Positions 1 to 8,061 of a stretch of 64,000 nt of DNA are shown here, piece after piece. Below the pieces are notes generated by a model that was given only the letters and a program-made list of their open reading frames with translations, made no database searches and was not told the DNA's origin. The translations under genes were made by a program, and so were the position numbers. The stretch spans positions 62,001 through 126,000 of the forward strand of contig CBDIHL010000038.1 in the NCBI GenBank assembly GCA_965279125.1, read 5' to 3'. How positions within the stretch are numbered: position 1 is the stretch's first letter; each line of letters starts with the position of its first letter. The stretch is from Dinoroseobacter sp965279125 (GTDB lineage Bacteria; Pseudomonadota; Alphaproteobacteria; Rhodobacterales; Rhodobacteraceae).

Positions 1-1185
1 GTTTACCTCCACATCTCCGGGGCAAGCGTCGCGACGGAGCGTGCTTTCATCATGGCCGCGATCATGCTCATCGCCGTCTGCCTCGACCGCCGCGCCATCA
101 GCCTGCGCGCCGTCGCCATCGCCGCCCTGATCGTGCTAGTCCTGCGCCCCGAAAGCGTCGTAAGCGCTGGGTTTCAAATGTCTTTCGCCGCCACGACCGC
201 GCTCGTCGCCGTCTTCACCACCCTGCGGGCTGAACACTGGGATCCCGTCCCGAGATGGGCGCGCGCACCGCTGAGCGTGGCTTTGTCATCGCTGATCGCG
301 GGCCTTGCCACAGCGCCTTTTGCCGCCGCCCATTTCAACATCTTCGCCCAATACGGCCTGATCGCGAACCTTGCGGTCGTGCCTGTCATGGGGCTGATCG
401 TGATGCCCGGCGCACTTCTGGCGCTGATCCTCGCGCCCCTCGGCGGTGAGGGAATTGGCCTCTGGGCGATGGAGCAGGGCATCGCTTGGATCCTGTTTGT
501 GGCCTCGTGGGTGTCCAACCTCGACGGCGCGGTCCGCCCGATTCCCGCGCCGCAAGCGGTTGTGTTGCCGATCATCGTGCTGGGCGGTTTGTTGATGATG
601 CTCGACCCCCGCCGCACACGGCTTCTCGGCGCGATCCCGATCCTCGCGGGCCTCCTGATCTGGACCCAAGTGGAGCGCCCGTCGCTGCTGATCTCGCAAA
701 GTGGCGGCCTCATTGGCTACCTCACGCCCGAGGGGCGCATCCTGTCCAAAGAGCGCGGCGAGAGTTTCGCCGCTGAAAGCTGGCTGGAAAACGACGGGGA
801 TGCGCGCGCCCAAGCCGAGGCCTTCGCAGCACCGGGTTTCGCGCATAGCCGCGCGCGCAGCGATTTGCCCGAGGCGCTTGCGGGCCTGACCCTGATCCAG
901 TTGCGCAGCAAAAACGCGCCCGAGCAGGCGCAGGGTTTGTGTGATCGGGGCACCGTGCTGGTATCTATCAAACGGATCGAGCCCATAGCAGGCGACTGCG
1001 TTTTGCTCAGCGCAGATCAGTTGCGCGACACCGGCTCTGTCGCCCTCCACCACGACGAGGGGCAATGGCAAATCCGGGCCAGCGCGGATGTCTCCGGCGA
1101 CCGCCTTTGGACCCGAACGGAAAAAGCGGGCCCGTTCTCAGGCCCGCTTTTTCAATCTTCTCAGAGGTTTGCGTCAGATCAGTAG
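1..1185 (+). CDS. comEC: ComEC/Rec2-type DNA uptake channel, C-terminal part (5' truncated by window edge)
   Basis: The reading frame is open from base 1, so the gene begins to the left of the window. The first visible residues (VYLHISGASVATERAFIMAA) match the competence-domain helix of ComEC proteins. Several further hydrophobic helices follow in the first 200 residues, then a soluble C-terminal tail. ComEC forms the inner-membrane channel for single-stranded DNA during transformation. The last codons run through a strong inverted repeat (1121-1152), and the stop overlaps the end of lexA on the other strand by 7 bp. The family call is fairly sure. The exact C-terminus is less sure, because a coding region crossing a terminator is unusual. 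Confidence 0.85.
   Translation, partial: VYLHISGASVATERAFIMAAIMLIAVCLDRRAISLRAVAIAALIVLVLRPESVVSAGFQMSFAATTALVAVFTTLRAEHWDPVPRWARAPLSVALSSLIAGLATAPFAAAHFNIFAQYGLIANLAVVPVMGLIVMPGALLALILAPLGGEGIGLWAMEQGIAWILFVASWVSNLDGAVRPIPAPQAVVLPIIVLGGLLMMLDPRRTRLLGAIPILAGLLIWTQVERPSLLISQSGGLIGYLTPEGRILSKERGESFAAESWLENDGDARAQAEAFAAPGFAHSRARSDLPEALAGLTLIQLRSKNAPEQAQGLCDRGTVLVSIKRIEPIAGDCVLLSADQLRDTGSVALHHDEGQWQIRASADVSGDRLWTRTEKAGPFSGPLFQSSQRFASDQ
1121..1152. terminator. Intrinsic terminator between comEC and lexA, likely bidirectional
   Basis: A perfect 12-bp inverted repeat (AAAAAGCGGGCC, 8-base loop, GGCCCGCTTTTT) has a T run on one side and an A run on the other, so it can terminate transcription from either direction. 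It starts 27 bp beyond the lexA stop. It lies inside the last codons of the comEC frame. Confidence 0.85.
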
Positions 1186-1898
1186 CTGCGGATCAGCCCC
1201 ACCAATTTGCCCTGAACGGCCACTTGATCCTTGCGGTACATCTGCGTCGGGAACGCGTCATTCGCCGCCTCCAGCGCAACGCGGTCGCCATCGCGGCGCA
1301 ATCGCTTCAGGGTTGCTTCCTGACCATCGACCAAGGCCACGACAATCTCGCCGTTATTTGCATCTTCCTGCTCGCGGATCACCACGATATCGCCGTGGTT
1401 AATGCCTGCGTCGATCATCGACTCGCCTTTAACCTCAAGCGCGTAATGCTTGCCGTTCCCGGCCATCATCTGACCCGGTACAGCCACTGTCGTGGCGACC
1501 TCGCTGATCGCCTCGATCGGTGTGCCGGCGGCGATGCGGCCCATGACCGGCAGCTCGAACGCATGCACCGGGCTGACCTCCATCGCGCCGCGCGGCGCAG
1601 GGACCGGATCGCGTTTGTCTCCCTCGATCACATGGGGCGTAAACTTGCCGCGCGGGGCGGCGGGGGCCTCGTCGAGCTTCATCGCGTCGGGCAGTTTGAC
1701 GATTTCCAGCGCGCGCGCTTTATGGGCGAGACGGCGGATAAATCCGCGCTCTTCAAGGGCGGTAATCAAGCGGTGGATCCCGGATTTGGAGCGCAGATCG
1801 AGCGCGTCTTTCATTTCATCAAAGCTCGGCGGCACACCATCGCGTTGCACACGTTTGTGAATAAACTCCAGCAAATCCATCTGCTTGCGGGTCAGCAT
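1179..1898 (-). CDS. lexA: LexA, SOS-response repressor with self-cleaving peptidase domain
   Basis: LexA represses DNA-repair genes until RecA-ssDNA triggers its autocleavage. The chosen start gives 239 residues beginning MLTRKQMDLLEFIHKR, the usual LexA start, with GAGGGAG upstream. An upstream in-frame ATG would add 18 unlikely residues. An N-terminal winged helix (about 1-65) is followed by a linker and an S24 peptidase domain. Visible key residues are the Ala124-Gly125 cleavage bond in RIAAGTPIEA, catalytic Ser160 in GESM and Lys198 in TLKRL. The gene has its own promoter with an SOS box (1955-1983), so it is probably autoregulated. It ends convergently against comEC. Confidence 0.97.
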   Translation of the reverse strand: MLTRKQMDLLEFIHKRVQRDGVPPSFDEMKDALDLRSKSGIHRLITALEERGFIRRLAHKARALEIVKLPDAMKLDEAPAAPRGKFTPHVIEGDKRDPVPAPRGAMEVSPVHAFELPVMGRIAAGTPIEAISEVATTVAVPGQMMAGNGKHYALEVKGESMIDAGINHGDIVVIREQEDANNGEIVVALVDGQEATLKRLRRDGDRVALEAANDAFPTQMYRKDQVAVQGKLVGLIRSY

Positions 1899-1954
1899 TG
1901 CGGACACTCCCTCAATTGGGCCCGCTCTTGTGTATGGGACGGGCGTTCTCATAT

Positions 1955-1983
1955 GTTCTACCCGTGTTCTTGTTTTGTGTCAA
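1955..1983 (-). promoter_or_regulatory. lexA promoter with overlapping alphaproteobacterial SOS box
   Basis: On the minus strand a perfect -35 TTGACA (1978-1983) is followed after 17 bp by TAGAAC (1955-1960). The SOS box GTTC-N7-GTTC (plus-strand GTTCTACCCGTGTTC, 1955-1969) covers the -10 and part of the spacer, so bound LexA would block polymerase. A third GTTC lies at 1945-1948. The box is 57 bp upstream of the lexA start. Confidence 0.9.
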
Positions 1984-1998
1984 CTGCGCGGAATTTGA

Positions 1999-3178
1999 CT
2001 AGATATCGATCCAGTCGAGCATTTCACCCGCCGCGCGTGCCGGATCATGGGGTGGACGAATGGCAAGGGCGTCGGCCTCGGCCAACACGGTTTGGAGCGC
2101 ACTATCTTGCCGCTCGAACGGGGCCAGATGGGGCAGGCCAGCCTGTGTGACAATCTTCGCGCGCATGTAGTGCTCTCGCGGACCATTGGCGGCCAAGGCG
2201 TGGGCCAGCGGCAAGCTTTGGCGTCGTGCTGGCTGTGCGGGCAGGCCGTGAAACGCGTCGAGGGCGGGGCGCAGGAAGACCCGGCCACAGACCATCGACG
2301 AGACCGGATTGCCCGGCAAACCGATCAGCACCGCATCGCCTAACCGCCCGGCCATCAAGGGTTTTCCGGGGCGCATGGCGACCTTGTAGAATGCGCGGTC
2401 CAGCCCTTCGGCGGCGGTGACCTTGCCCACCAGATCATGATCCCCGACCGAGGCGCCGCCGATGGTGACGATCAAATCGGCATCTGCGGCCAATGTCAGG
2501 ACCATCCGCAAACTGTCTTCGGTTATCGCGCGCAATCGGCAACAGCCGCACATCCGCGCCCGCAAGGGTTAACATCGCCTCCAGACCAATCGCGTTTGAG
2601 GCGATGATCTGATCTGGTCCCGGCACCTCGCCCGGCATGACCAACTCGTCCCCGGTAGAGATCAGGGCCACCCTGGCGCGCCGATGGACGGACAGTGTCG
2701 GGACATTCATCGATGCCAACAAAGCCACATGGGCAGGGGTCAAAAGGCAGGGCGATTCGAGTGTTGTGCCAACCGCGAAATCCCCAGCGGCGGGCCGAAT
2801 ATATGTTGAGGTGTCGAGTTTTCGCCCCAGCGTGATCGTATCGCCGCTGCGCGTGACATCTTCCTGGATCACCACCTTATGGGCACCTTCGGGCAAGGGA
2901 GCGCCGGTGAAAATGCGCACGGCTTGTCCGGCACCGACCGGGGCTCTAAACCGCGCACCGGCTTGCGCCGCGCCAATCACCTGCAACACATCGCCGTGCG
3001 CGGCATCGGCCACCGCATAGCCATCCATTGCGGAGGCGGCGAAAGGCGGTTGATCCCGGCTCGCGATCACGGGCGCGGCCAGGACCCGACCGACCGCGGC
3101 GCGCAAGGGCACAGTCTCGGCGGGCAGGGGGCGGATCAGGGCGAAAATTGCCGCAAGCGCCTCGGTCGTCGAGATCAT
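1999..3178 (-). pseudogene. moeA: Molybdopterin molybdenumtransferase MoeA, interrupted by a +1 frameshift
   Basis: MoeA inserts molybdate into adenylated molybdopterin to finish molybdenum cofactor. The start MISTTEALA gives the N-terminal MoeA domains (PPFAASAMDGYAV, IFTGAPLPEGA, LISTGDELV) in one frame until LLPIARD. The rest of the MPT-binding domain (IVTIGGASVGDHD, GLPGNPVSS) and the C-terminal domain continue in the next frame. Removing one base near 2521-2530 (in GATAACC on the minus strand) restores about 392 residues, normal for MoeA. The 1180-bp span is one base too long for an intact frame. The gene overlaps moaC by 4 bp (ATGA). It is either truly broken or carries a sequencing insertion; other frameshifts in this window favour the latter. 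Confidence 0.88.
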
Positions 3179-3651
3179 TCCGCGACGTAGCGGCCCGATT
3201 TGCCGCCGTCTTTCAAGGTGACATGCACGCCCTCGATCACCATGCCCTTATCGACCGCTTTGACCATATCATAGAGCGTCAACGCCGCGACCGAAACGGC
3301 GGTCAGCGCCTCCATCTCCACCCCGGTCTGACCGGTGGTTTTGACGGTGGCCTCGATCCGAATACCGCACAGGTGGTCATCTGGCACCAGATCGAGCGCG
3401 ACCTTGGTGATCGGCAAAGGATGGCACAGAGGGATCAGATCAGCGGTTTTCTTGGCCCCCATGATCCCGGCCAAACGCGCAACCCCAAGCACGTCGCCTT
3501 TCTTGGCACGGCCTTCGACGATCAATGCGAGTGTCTCGGGCTTCATACGCACGGCACCGGTTGCGACCGCAACCCGCGAAGTGACGTCCTTGTCGGACAC
3601 ATCGACCATATGGGCATCGCCCTTGGTGTCGAAATGGGTGAGGCCTGTCAT
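3175..3651 (-). CDS. moaC: Cyclic pyranopterin monophosphate synthase MoaC
   Basis: MoaC converts the MoaA product to cyclic pyranopterin monophosphate, the first stable intermediate of molybdenum cofactor synthesis. The protein has 158 residues, normal for the family. Conserved blocks are seen at KKGDVLGVARLAGIMGAKKT, LIPLCHPLPIT, GVEMEALTAV and LYDMVKAVDKGM. The start ATG (with HFDTKGDAHMVDVSDK) is typical. The stop lies 1 bp before the next upstream gene region and the 3' end overlaps moeA by 4 bp, so moaC and moeA are probably translationally coupled at the end of the trpGDC transcript. Confidence 0.97.
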   Translation of the reverse strand: MTGLTHFDTKGDAHMVDVSDKDVTSRVAVATGAVRMKPETLALIVEGRAKKGDVLGVARLAGIMGAKKTADLIPLCHPLPITKVALDLVPDDHLCGIRIEATVKTTGQTGVEMEALTAVSVAALTLYDMVKAVDKGMVIEGVHVTLKDGGKSGRYVAE

Positions 3652-3652
3652 C

Positions 3653-4465
3653 TTAAATATGGCTTGAAGTCAAGGGGTTGGCGAGCAAGGTGCGTGTCGC
3701 CGATGCCACATCGTCTTGTCGCATCAGACTTTCACCGATCAGGAAACTGCGTGCGCCATATTTTGCGAGATCGGCCAGATCTTCGGGCGTGCTCAGCCCG
3801 GATTCCGCGACAATCATACGATCTTCAGGCACCTGGCGCGCGAGCACGCGGGTGGTGTCCAAGCTGGTCTCGAAGGTCTTGAGGTTGCGGTTGTTGATCC
3901 CCATCAGGGGCGATTTCAATTGGCAAGCGCGCTCCAGCTCGGCGGCGTCATGCACCTCCAGCAGCACATCCATCCCCCATTCAAAGGCCGATGCTTCCAG
4001 CTCCTCCGCTTGGGCATCGGACACGCTGGCGAGGATGATCAAGATGCAATCGGCCCCCCATGCGCGCGCCTCGGCCACCTGGTAGGTGTCGTACATGAAG
4101 TCCTTGCGCAGGGCAGGCAGCGCCACCGCCGCGCGCGCCTCGACCAGAAATTCGGGGGCACCCTGGAAGCTGGGCGTGTCGGTCAGCACCGACAGGCAGG
4201 CAGCACCTCCTTCGGCATAGGCTTGCGCGAGGCTGGCTGGGTCGAAATCCTTGCGGATCAGACCCTTGGAGGGGCTGGCGCGCTTAATCTCGGCGATCAA
4301 TCCATAGCCTTCGCGCGATTTGCTGCGCAGCGCTTTGGCAAATCCACGCGGCGCATCAGCATGGCGTGCGGCCTCTTCGACGCTGGAAAGCGGGCGCGCG
4401 GATTTGGCGACGGCCACTTCCTCCAGCTTATAGGATTTGATCTTGTCGAGGACGGTGTCGCTCAT
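3653..4465 (-). CDS. trpC: Indole-3-glycerol phosphate synthase TrpC
   Basis: TrpC closes the indole ring from carboxyphenylaminodeoxyribulose phosphate, the fourth step of tryptophan synthesis. It is a single (beta/alpha)8 barrel of about 270 residues. Visible motifs are LIAEIKRASPSKG with catalytic Lys and phosphate contacts, LRKDFMYDTYQV, LLEVHD, GINNRNLKTFE and VAESGL. The start MSDTVLDKIKSYKLEEV fits the family. An alternative ATG 15 bp upstream overlaps the trpD stop (TAATG) and would couple the two genes. It follows trpD directly in the operon. Confidence 0.96.
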   Translation of the reverse strand: MSDTVLDKIKSYKLEEVAVAKSARPLSSVEEAARHADAPRGFAKALRSKSREGYGLIAEIKRASPSKGLIRKDFDPASLAQAYAEGGAACLSVLTDTPSFQGAPEFLVEARAAVALPALRKDFMYDTYQVAEARAWGADCILIILASVSDAQAEELEASAFEWGMDVLLEVHDAAELERACQLKSPLMGINNRNLKTFETSLDTTRVLARQVPEDRMIVAESGLSTPEDLADLAKYGARSFLIGESLMRQDDVASATRTLLANPLTSSHI

Positions 4466-4479
4466 CTGTGATGTTCCCA

Positions 4480-5493
4480 TTAGGCCGAGGTAAGTCCGGC
4501 GAGTGCGTCCACTTTGCCACGAGCCGCCCCGCTATCGATGCTGGCGCGCGCCATTTCGACCCCGTCTTTGAGGGTGCCGCAAGTGCCCGATACCACCAAA
4601 GCCGCCGCCGCATTCAGCAGCACGGCATCGCGGTAGGCCGAAGCCTCGCCCGCCAGAAGCGCGCGGAACGCGGTGGCGTTCTCATCGGGGGTGCCGCCGA
4701 GGATGTCTTTGAACGGATGGACGGGCAGGCCTGCATCTTCGGGATGGACCTCGAGGCTTTCGATCTTGCCATCCTTGAGGGCGGCCACGGCGGAAGGCCC
4801 GCAAATCGACAGCTCATCCGTGCCGTCTGATCCGTGCACGATCCACACCGCCTCCGAGCCCAGTTCCTGCAAGGTTTCAGCCATCGGAAAGATCAGGTCG
4901 ATCGCGAAGGCCCCGGTCAGTTGGCGTTTGACGCCTGCCGGATTTGTCAGCGGTCCGAGGATGTTGAAGATGGTCTTGCAGCCGAGTTCCTGGCGCGTGG
5001 GCATCACGTGTTTGATCGCGGGATGGTGCATCGGCGCCATCATGAAGCCGATGCCGACCTCGGCAATCGCGCGCTCGACAAGCGGGGCTTTGATCATGAC
5101 CTCGATCCCCATTTGGGTCAGCACATCTGCCGCCCCGGATTTGGAGCTGAGATTGCGGTTGCCATGCTTGGCCACGGGTACACCCGCGCCTGCCACCACG
5201 AAGGCCGTGGCGGTCGAGATGTTGAGCGTCCCCATCCCGTCGCCCCCGGTCCCGACGATATCCATCGCGCCTTCGGGCGCTGCGACTGCCACGCATTTGG
5301 CGCGCATCACGGCGGCGGCGGCGGCGTATTCGGCCACAGACTCGCCGCGCGTGCGCATTGCCATCAACAGACCGCCCATCTGGGCCGGGGTCGCGGTGCC
5401 TTCAAACAGATGCTCGAACGCGAGCGTGGCCTGGGCTTTGGACAAGGGGCCTTCGGAGGCGGCGTATATCAGGGGTTTGAGCGCGTCACTCAT
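4480..5493 (-). CDS. trpD: Anthranilate phosphoribosyltransferase TrpD
   Basis: TrpD transfers phosphoribose from PRPP to anthranilate. The chosen start MSDALKPLIYAAS gives 337 residues, the usual size; the frame stays open further upstream but there it lies inside trpG. The PRPP and magnesium-binding signature (GTGGDGMGTLNISTATAFVVAG) is followed by KHGNRNLSSKSGAAD and NPAGVKRQL. The ATG overlaps the trpG stop by 4 bp (ATGA), which suggests translational coupling of the amidotransferase and transferase genes. Confidence 0.97.
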   Translation of the reverse strand: MSDALKPLIYAASEGPLSKAQATLAFEHLFEGTATPAQMGGLLMAMRTRGESVAEYAAAAAVMRAKCVAVAAPEGAMDIVGTGGDGMGTLNISTATAFVVAGAGVPVAKHGNRNLSSKSGAADVLTQMGIEVMIKAPLVERAIAEVGIGFMMAPMHHPAIKHVMPTRQELGCKTIFNILGPLTNPAGVKRQLTGAFAIDLIFPMAETLQELGSEAVWIVHGSDGTDELSICGPSAVAALKDGKIESLEVHPEDAGLPVHPFKDILGGTPDENATAFRALLAGEASAYRDAVLLNAAAALVVSGTCGTLKDGVEMARASIDSGAARGKVDALAGLTSA

Positions 5494-6071
5494 GCGGGAA
5501 CCTTTGCCATATCGAGGAAGTTTTGCAGCATCGCATGGCCATGCTCGGAGCGGATGGATTCGGGGTGGAACTGAACGCCCTCGATCGGCAAGTCGCGGTG
5601 CCGCAGCCCCATGATGGTGCCGTCTTCGAGCCAGCTTGTGACCTGAAGGCAATCGGGTAAGGTCTCGCGATCCACCACCAGCGAGTGATACCGGGTGCCT
5701 GCGAGCGGCGAGGGCAGGCCTTTGAAAATGCCCGCCTCTTTGTGCAGGATCGCGCCCATCTTGCCATGCACGATCTCGGAATGGCGTTGGACTTTGCCGC
5801 CGAAGGCCTGACCGATGGTCTGATGGCCAAGGCAGACGCCGAGCAAGGGGATTTGCGCCTCTGCCGCCGCCAGGGTCAGGCTGAGGCAAATGCCGGCCCG
5901 ATCTGGATCGCAGGGCCCGGGACTGAGCACGATCCCGCTGGGGCGCAGCGCCATTGCCGCCTGCACATCCAGCGCGTCATTGCGGTGGACTTGAATATCT
6001 GCCCCCAGCTCGCCCAAATAATGGACAAGGTTAAAGGTAAAGCTGTCGTAATTGTCGATGAGCAGCAGCAT
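5490..6071 (-). CDS. trpG: Anthranilate synthase glutamine amidotransferase subunit TrpG
   Basis: TrpG supplies ammonia from glutamine to TrpE. The start MLLLIDNYDSFTFNLVHYL, with AAGGA about 9 bases upstream, is preferred over an ATG 7 codons earlier. The class I amidotransferase triad is visible: Cys in GVCLGHQTIG, and His and Glu in GVQFHPESI. The oxyanion block VLSPGPCDPD is also present. It heads the trpG-trpD-trpC-moaC-moeA set. Its partner trpE is 2 kb away behind ppiD. A minus-strand TTGACC lies upstream, but I could not pair it with a well-spaced -10. Confidence 0.97.
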   Translation of the reverse strand: MLLLIDNYDSFTFNLVHYLGELGADIQVHRNDALDVQAAMALRPSGIVLSPGPCDPDRAGICLSLTLAAAEAQIPLLGVCLGHQTIGQAFGGKVQRHSEIVHGKMGAILHKEAGIFKGLPSPLAGTRYHSLVVDRETLPDCLQVTSWLEDGTIMGLRHRDLPIEGVQFHPESIRSEHGHAMLQNFLDMAKVPA

Positions 6072-6215
6072 CTCGCGGTCCTTATGTTGCACCGCATCAA
6101 AGGGGGTGCCCCCTGCGCGTTGGTCCGGTTATAGATGGGCCAAGGCGCGCGCCGGGGTCAAGTCTTGATCGGCGTGCCGTGGCACGGCAGGTGGCTGTAG
6201 AAACGAGGCTGGGTT

Positions 6216-7478
6216 ATGTTGAAGGGCTTGCTTTCGGGCGTGTTCTGGGGGGCGTTTGCGAGCTCCGTCGTTGTGGTGGGCGCGTCGCTGAATGCGCCGT
6301 TGCCGGGACCGACGGCGGATGACCTCGATCTGGCGAGCGGATCGGGCTTTGGGGCCACGGCACCCGAGACCGTTTTGGTGGTGCCTGCGACGGAGGCCGA
6401 GCCGACAGCACCCGAGCCGACCCGCAGCGCGCTTCTGGCACCAGAGGTCCCGGACGCCCCGGTTGTGCCGAGCGAGACATTTGCGCCTGAAGACAGCTCG
6501 GACAGCGATGCACCTGCGCCGGAGATTGCGGTCGATGAGGAGCGGGGAGACGTCACGTCCGAGGCCCCCGACACCAGCGCAAGCGCGCCAACCTTGCCTG
6601 AAGACGCGCCCGTTGTGGATTTGGTGCCGGCGCCGGAGCCTGAGCTTGCCGAAGAGACACCTGATGCGCCTTTGGAGGGCGAGGGTGAGACGGCGGAGGC
6701 TGAGCAAGATACGGCGGATGCGGGGCCAAGCGTGCTGCCCAGCATTGACGAAACCGATGGCACTGTGGAGGTGCCGACCTTGGACTCGACACTCAGCCTT
6801 GGGGGCGGCGCGCTTGTGCGCAATGCGCTCGATATCGATCTGGCCCCGGGTCTGCCGCGCTTTGCCATTGTCTTGATCGACCGCTCGGGCAGTGGCTTGC
6901 CCCTGGCCGAGGTGGCGGGCTTTCCCCAGCCCTTGACCATCGCGCTGGACCCAACCCAGCCGGGATCGGTGGAGGCTGCGGCGGGCTACGAGGCCACGGG
7001 CCATGAGGTTTTGGTTTTGGCCAACAGTCTGTCGGAAAACGCCTCACCTTTGGAGGCTGCCGCCAGTTTGACACAGCTTTTGAACCAGATGCCGACCGCC
7101 GTGGGGGTCTTGATCCCGCCGGGCAGCCCGTTTGTGCGCGATGCGACGCGCGCCTCAGAATTGACGGCGATCTTGGCGCAATCGGGCCATGGATTGGTGT
7201 CGCTGCCCCAGGGTCTGGATGCTTTGGGACGCGAGGCGGAAAGTGCGGGGGTGCCGGATGCGCAGGTGTTTCGCGTGCTTGACGGCGATAATGAGGGCGT
7301 GGCTTTGATGACCCGCTATTTGGATCGTGCGGCCTTTCAGGCGTCGCGCGATGCGTCCGTGGTGGTGCTCGGGATCGTGCGGCCTGATACGATGGCAGCA
7401 CTGAACCAGTGGGTCGGCGGGCGCCGGGCGGCAGAGGTCGCGGTTGCGCCGATCTCCAGCCTGATGCTGGACAGGTAA
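6216..7478 (+). CDS. Divergent polysaccharide deacetylase-family (YibQ-like) exported protein
   Basis: A 420-residue protein with an N-terminal hydrophobic anchor (LLSGVFWGAFASSVVVVG), a long acidic proline/alanine-rich linker (about residues 30-190), then a C-terminal domain (about 205-420). Blocks such as RFAIVLIDRSG, ALDPTQPGSVEAAAGYEATGHEVLV, LNQMPTAVGVLIPPG and FRVLDGDNEGVALMTRYLDRA match divergent polysaccharide deacetylases (YibQ group, a NodB fold). The usual DDxG start of this domain reads IDRSG, so catalytic capacity is doubtful. It probably acts in the periplasm, perhaps in envelope upkeep. It is divergent from trpG with a 144-bp gap. No downstream gene is co-directional. Confidence 0.72.
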   Translation: MLKGLLSGVFWGAFASSVVVVGASLNAPLPGPTADDLDLASGSGFGATAPETVLVVPATEAEPTAPEPTRSALLAPEVPDAPVVPSETFAPEDSSDSDAPAPEIAVDEERGDVTSEAPDTSASAPTLPEDAPVVDLVPAPEPELAEETPDAPLEGEGETAEAEQDTADAGPSVLPSIDETDGTVEVPTLDSTLSLGGGALVRNALDIDLAPGLPRFAIVLIDRSGSGLPLAEVAGFPQPLTIALDPTQPGSVEAAAGYEATGHEVLVLANSLSENASPLEAAASLTQLLNQMPTAVGVLIPPGSPFVRDATRASELTAILAQSGHGLVSLPQGLDALGREAESAGVPDAQVFRVLDGDNEGVALMTRYLDRAAFQASRDASVVVLGIVRPDTMAALNQWVGGRRAAEVAVAPISSLMLDR

Positions 7479-7777
7479 GCGTCTGGCGGCGCCGGGAGAT
7501 GTCCCGGCCCGGTGGGGCGGTTGTCTCGCAAATATGCGTGTCAGGAAGAAGCGGCGCCGCTTCAAAGCGGAACGGTCCTGAGGAACCGGGGCGGCGTTAC
7601 GGCCCCGATTTATGCCCATCCCGGGGGTTTACCCGGTTTTTGCATGCGGTTCGGGCGACATGTGCCTTGGCCCAATGAGGGGGCTGTCTTCAGCACATGC
7701 GCAAGACCATATGTCCTGTCGTGCCGGGGGGTGAGCCCCGCGTCGGATCCGATGCCGAAAGGTTTAACTTAGGTGAG

Positions 7778-7792
7778 TTAAGGGAATGTTAA
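7778..7792. promoter_or_regulatory. CtrA-like binding site TTAA-N7-TTAA
   Basis: TTAAGGGAATGTTAA matches the full CtrA consensus spacing, and another TTAA lies at 7763-7766. CtrA is the cell-cycle/motility regulator of alphaproteobacteria. No gene starts within 1 kb on either side, so the target would have to be an unannotated RNA, or the match is chance in a locally AT-rich stretch. Confidence 0.35.
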
Positions 7793-7845
7793 GGGGGCGT
7801 TCGGTAGGGGGGGAGGGTGTGTCGGAAAAAACGACTATCCTTAAA

Positions 7846-7900
7846 TCTCTATTCGCAGAAGAAAGGGATCAGATTTTTCTGCGAAAAATCTTAATAGAGA
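7846..7900. repeat. Double-hairpin intergenic repeat, copy A
   Basis: An outer 8-bp stem (TCTCTATT 7846-7853 with AATAGAGA 7893-7900) encloses a hairpin GATTTTTC-TGC-GAAAAATC (7872-7890) and a small TTC-GCA-GAA hairpin (7852-7860). The two loops (GCA, TGC) are complementary, so TTCGCAGAA can also pair with TTCTGCGAA. It resembles the copy at 12795-12863. It sits 162 bp past the trpE stop. Confidence 0.7.
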
Positions 7901-8061
7901 GGGTATTCGGAGAAGGTTAAGAAAGCGTTCACGCCTTGCGTGGCGGAAGGACACAGCCTTCGGATTACGGCGGATATGTGCCAAGATCAGCGCTGAAAAC
8001 CAAGCCTCCGCGATCTGTTTCTTGGCCACGCGCCCTTCGCGCCCTCCAACAAACCGCCCCC

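Larger units (their letters stand above)
7479..8061. other. 583-bp convergent intergenic region; no credible gene
   Basis: This gap lies between two convergent genes. Open frames here are short and lack family features or good ribosome sites. It contains a weak terminator-like hairpin (CCGGG, 6-base loop, CCCGG, then TTTTT; 7621-7641), a perfect TTAA-N7-TTAA site (7778-7792) and a structured repeat (7846-7900). A small RNA could be encoded here, but the sequence does not prove one. Confidence 0.6.

Noticed and set aside
6072..6215. Tryptophan leader/attenuator upstream of trpG
   Set aside because: No short frame with tandem Trp codons and no terminator with a T run is present in this 144-bp gap.
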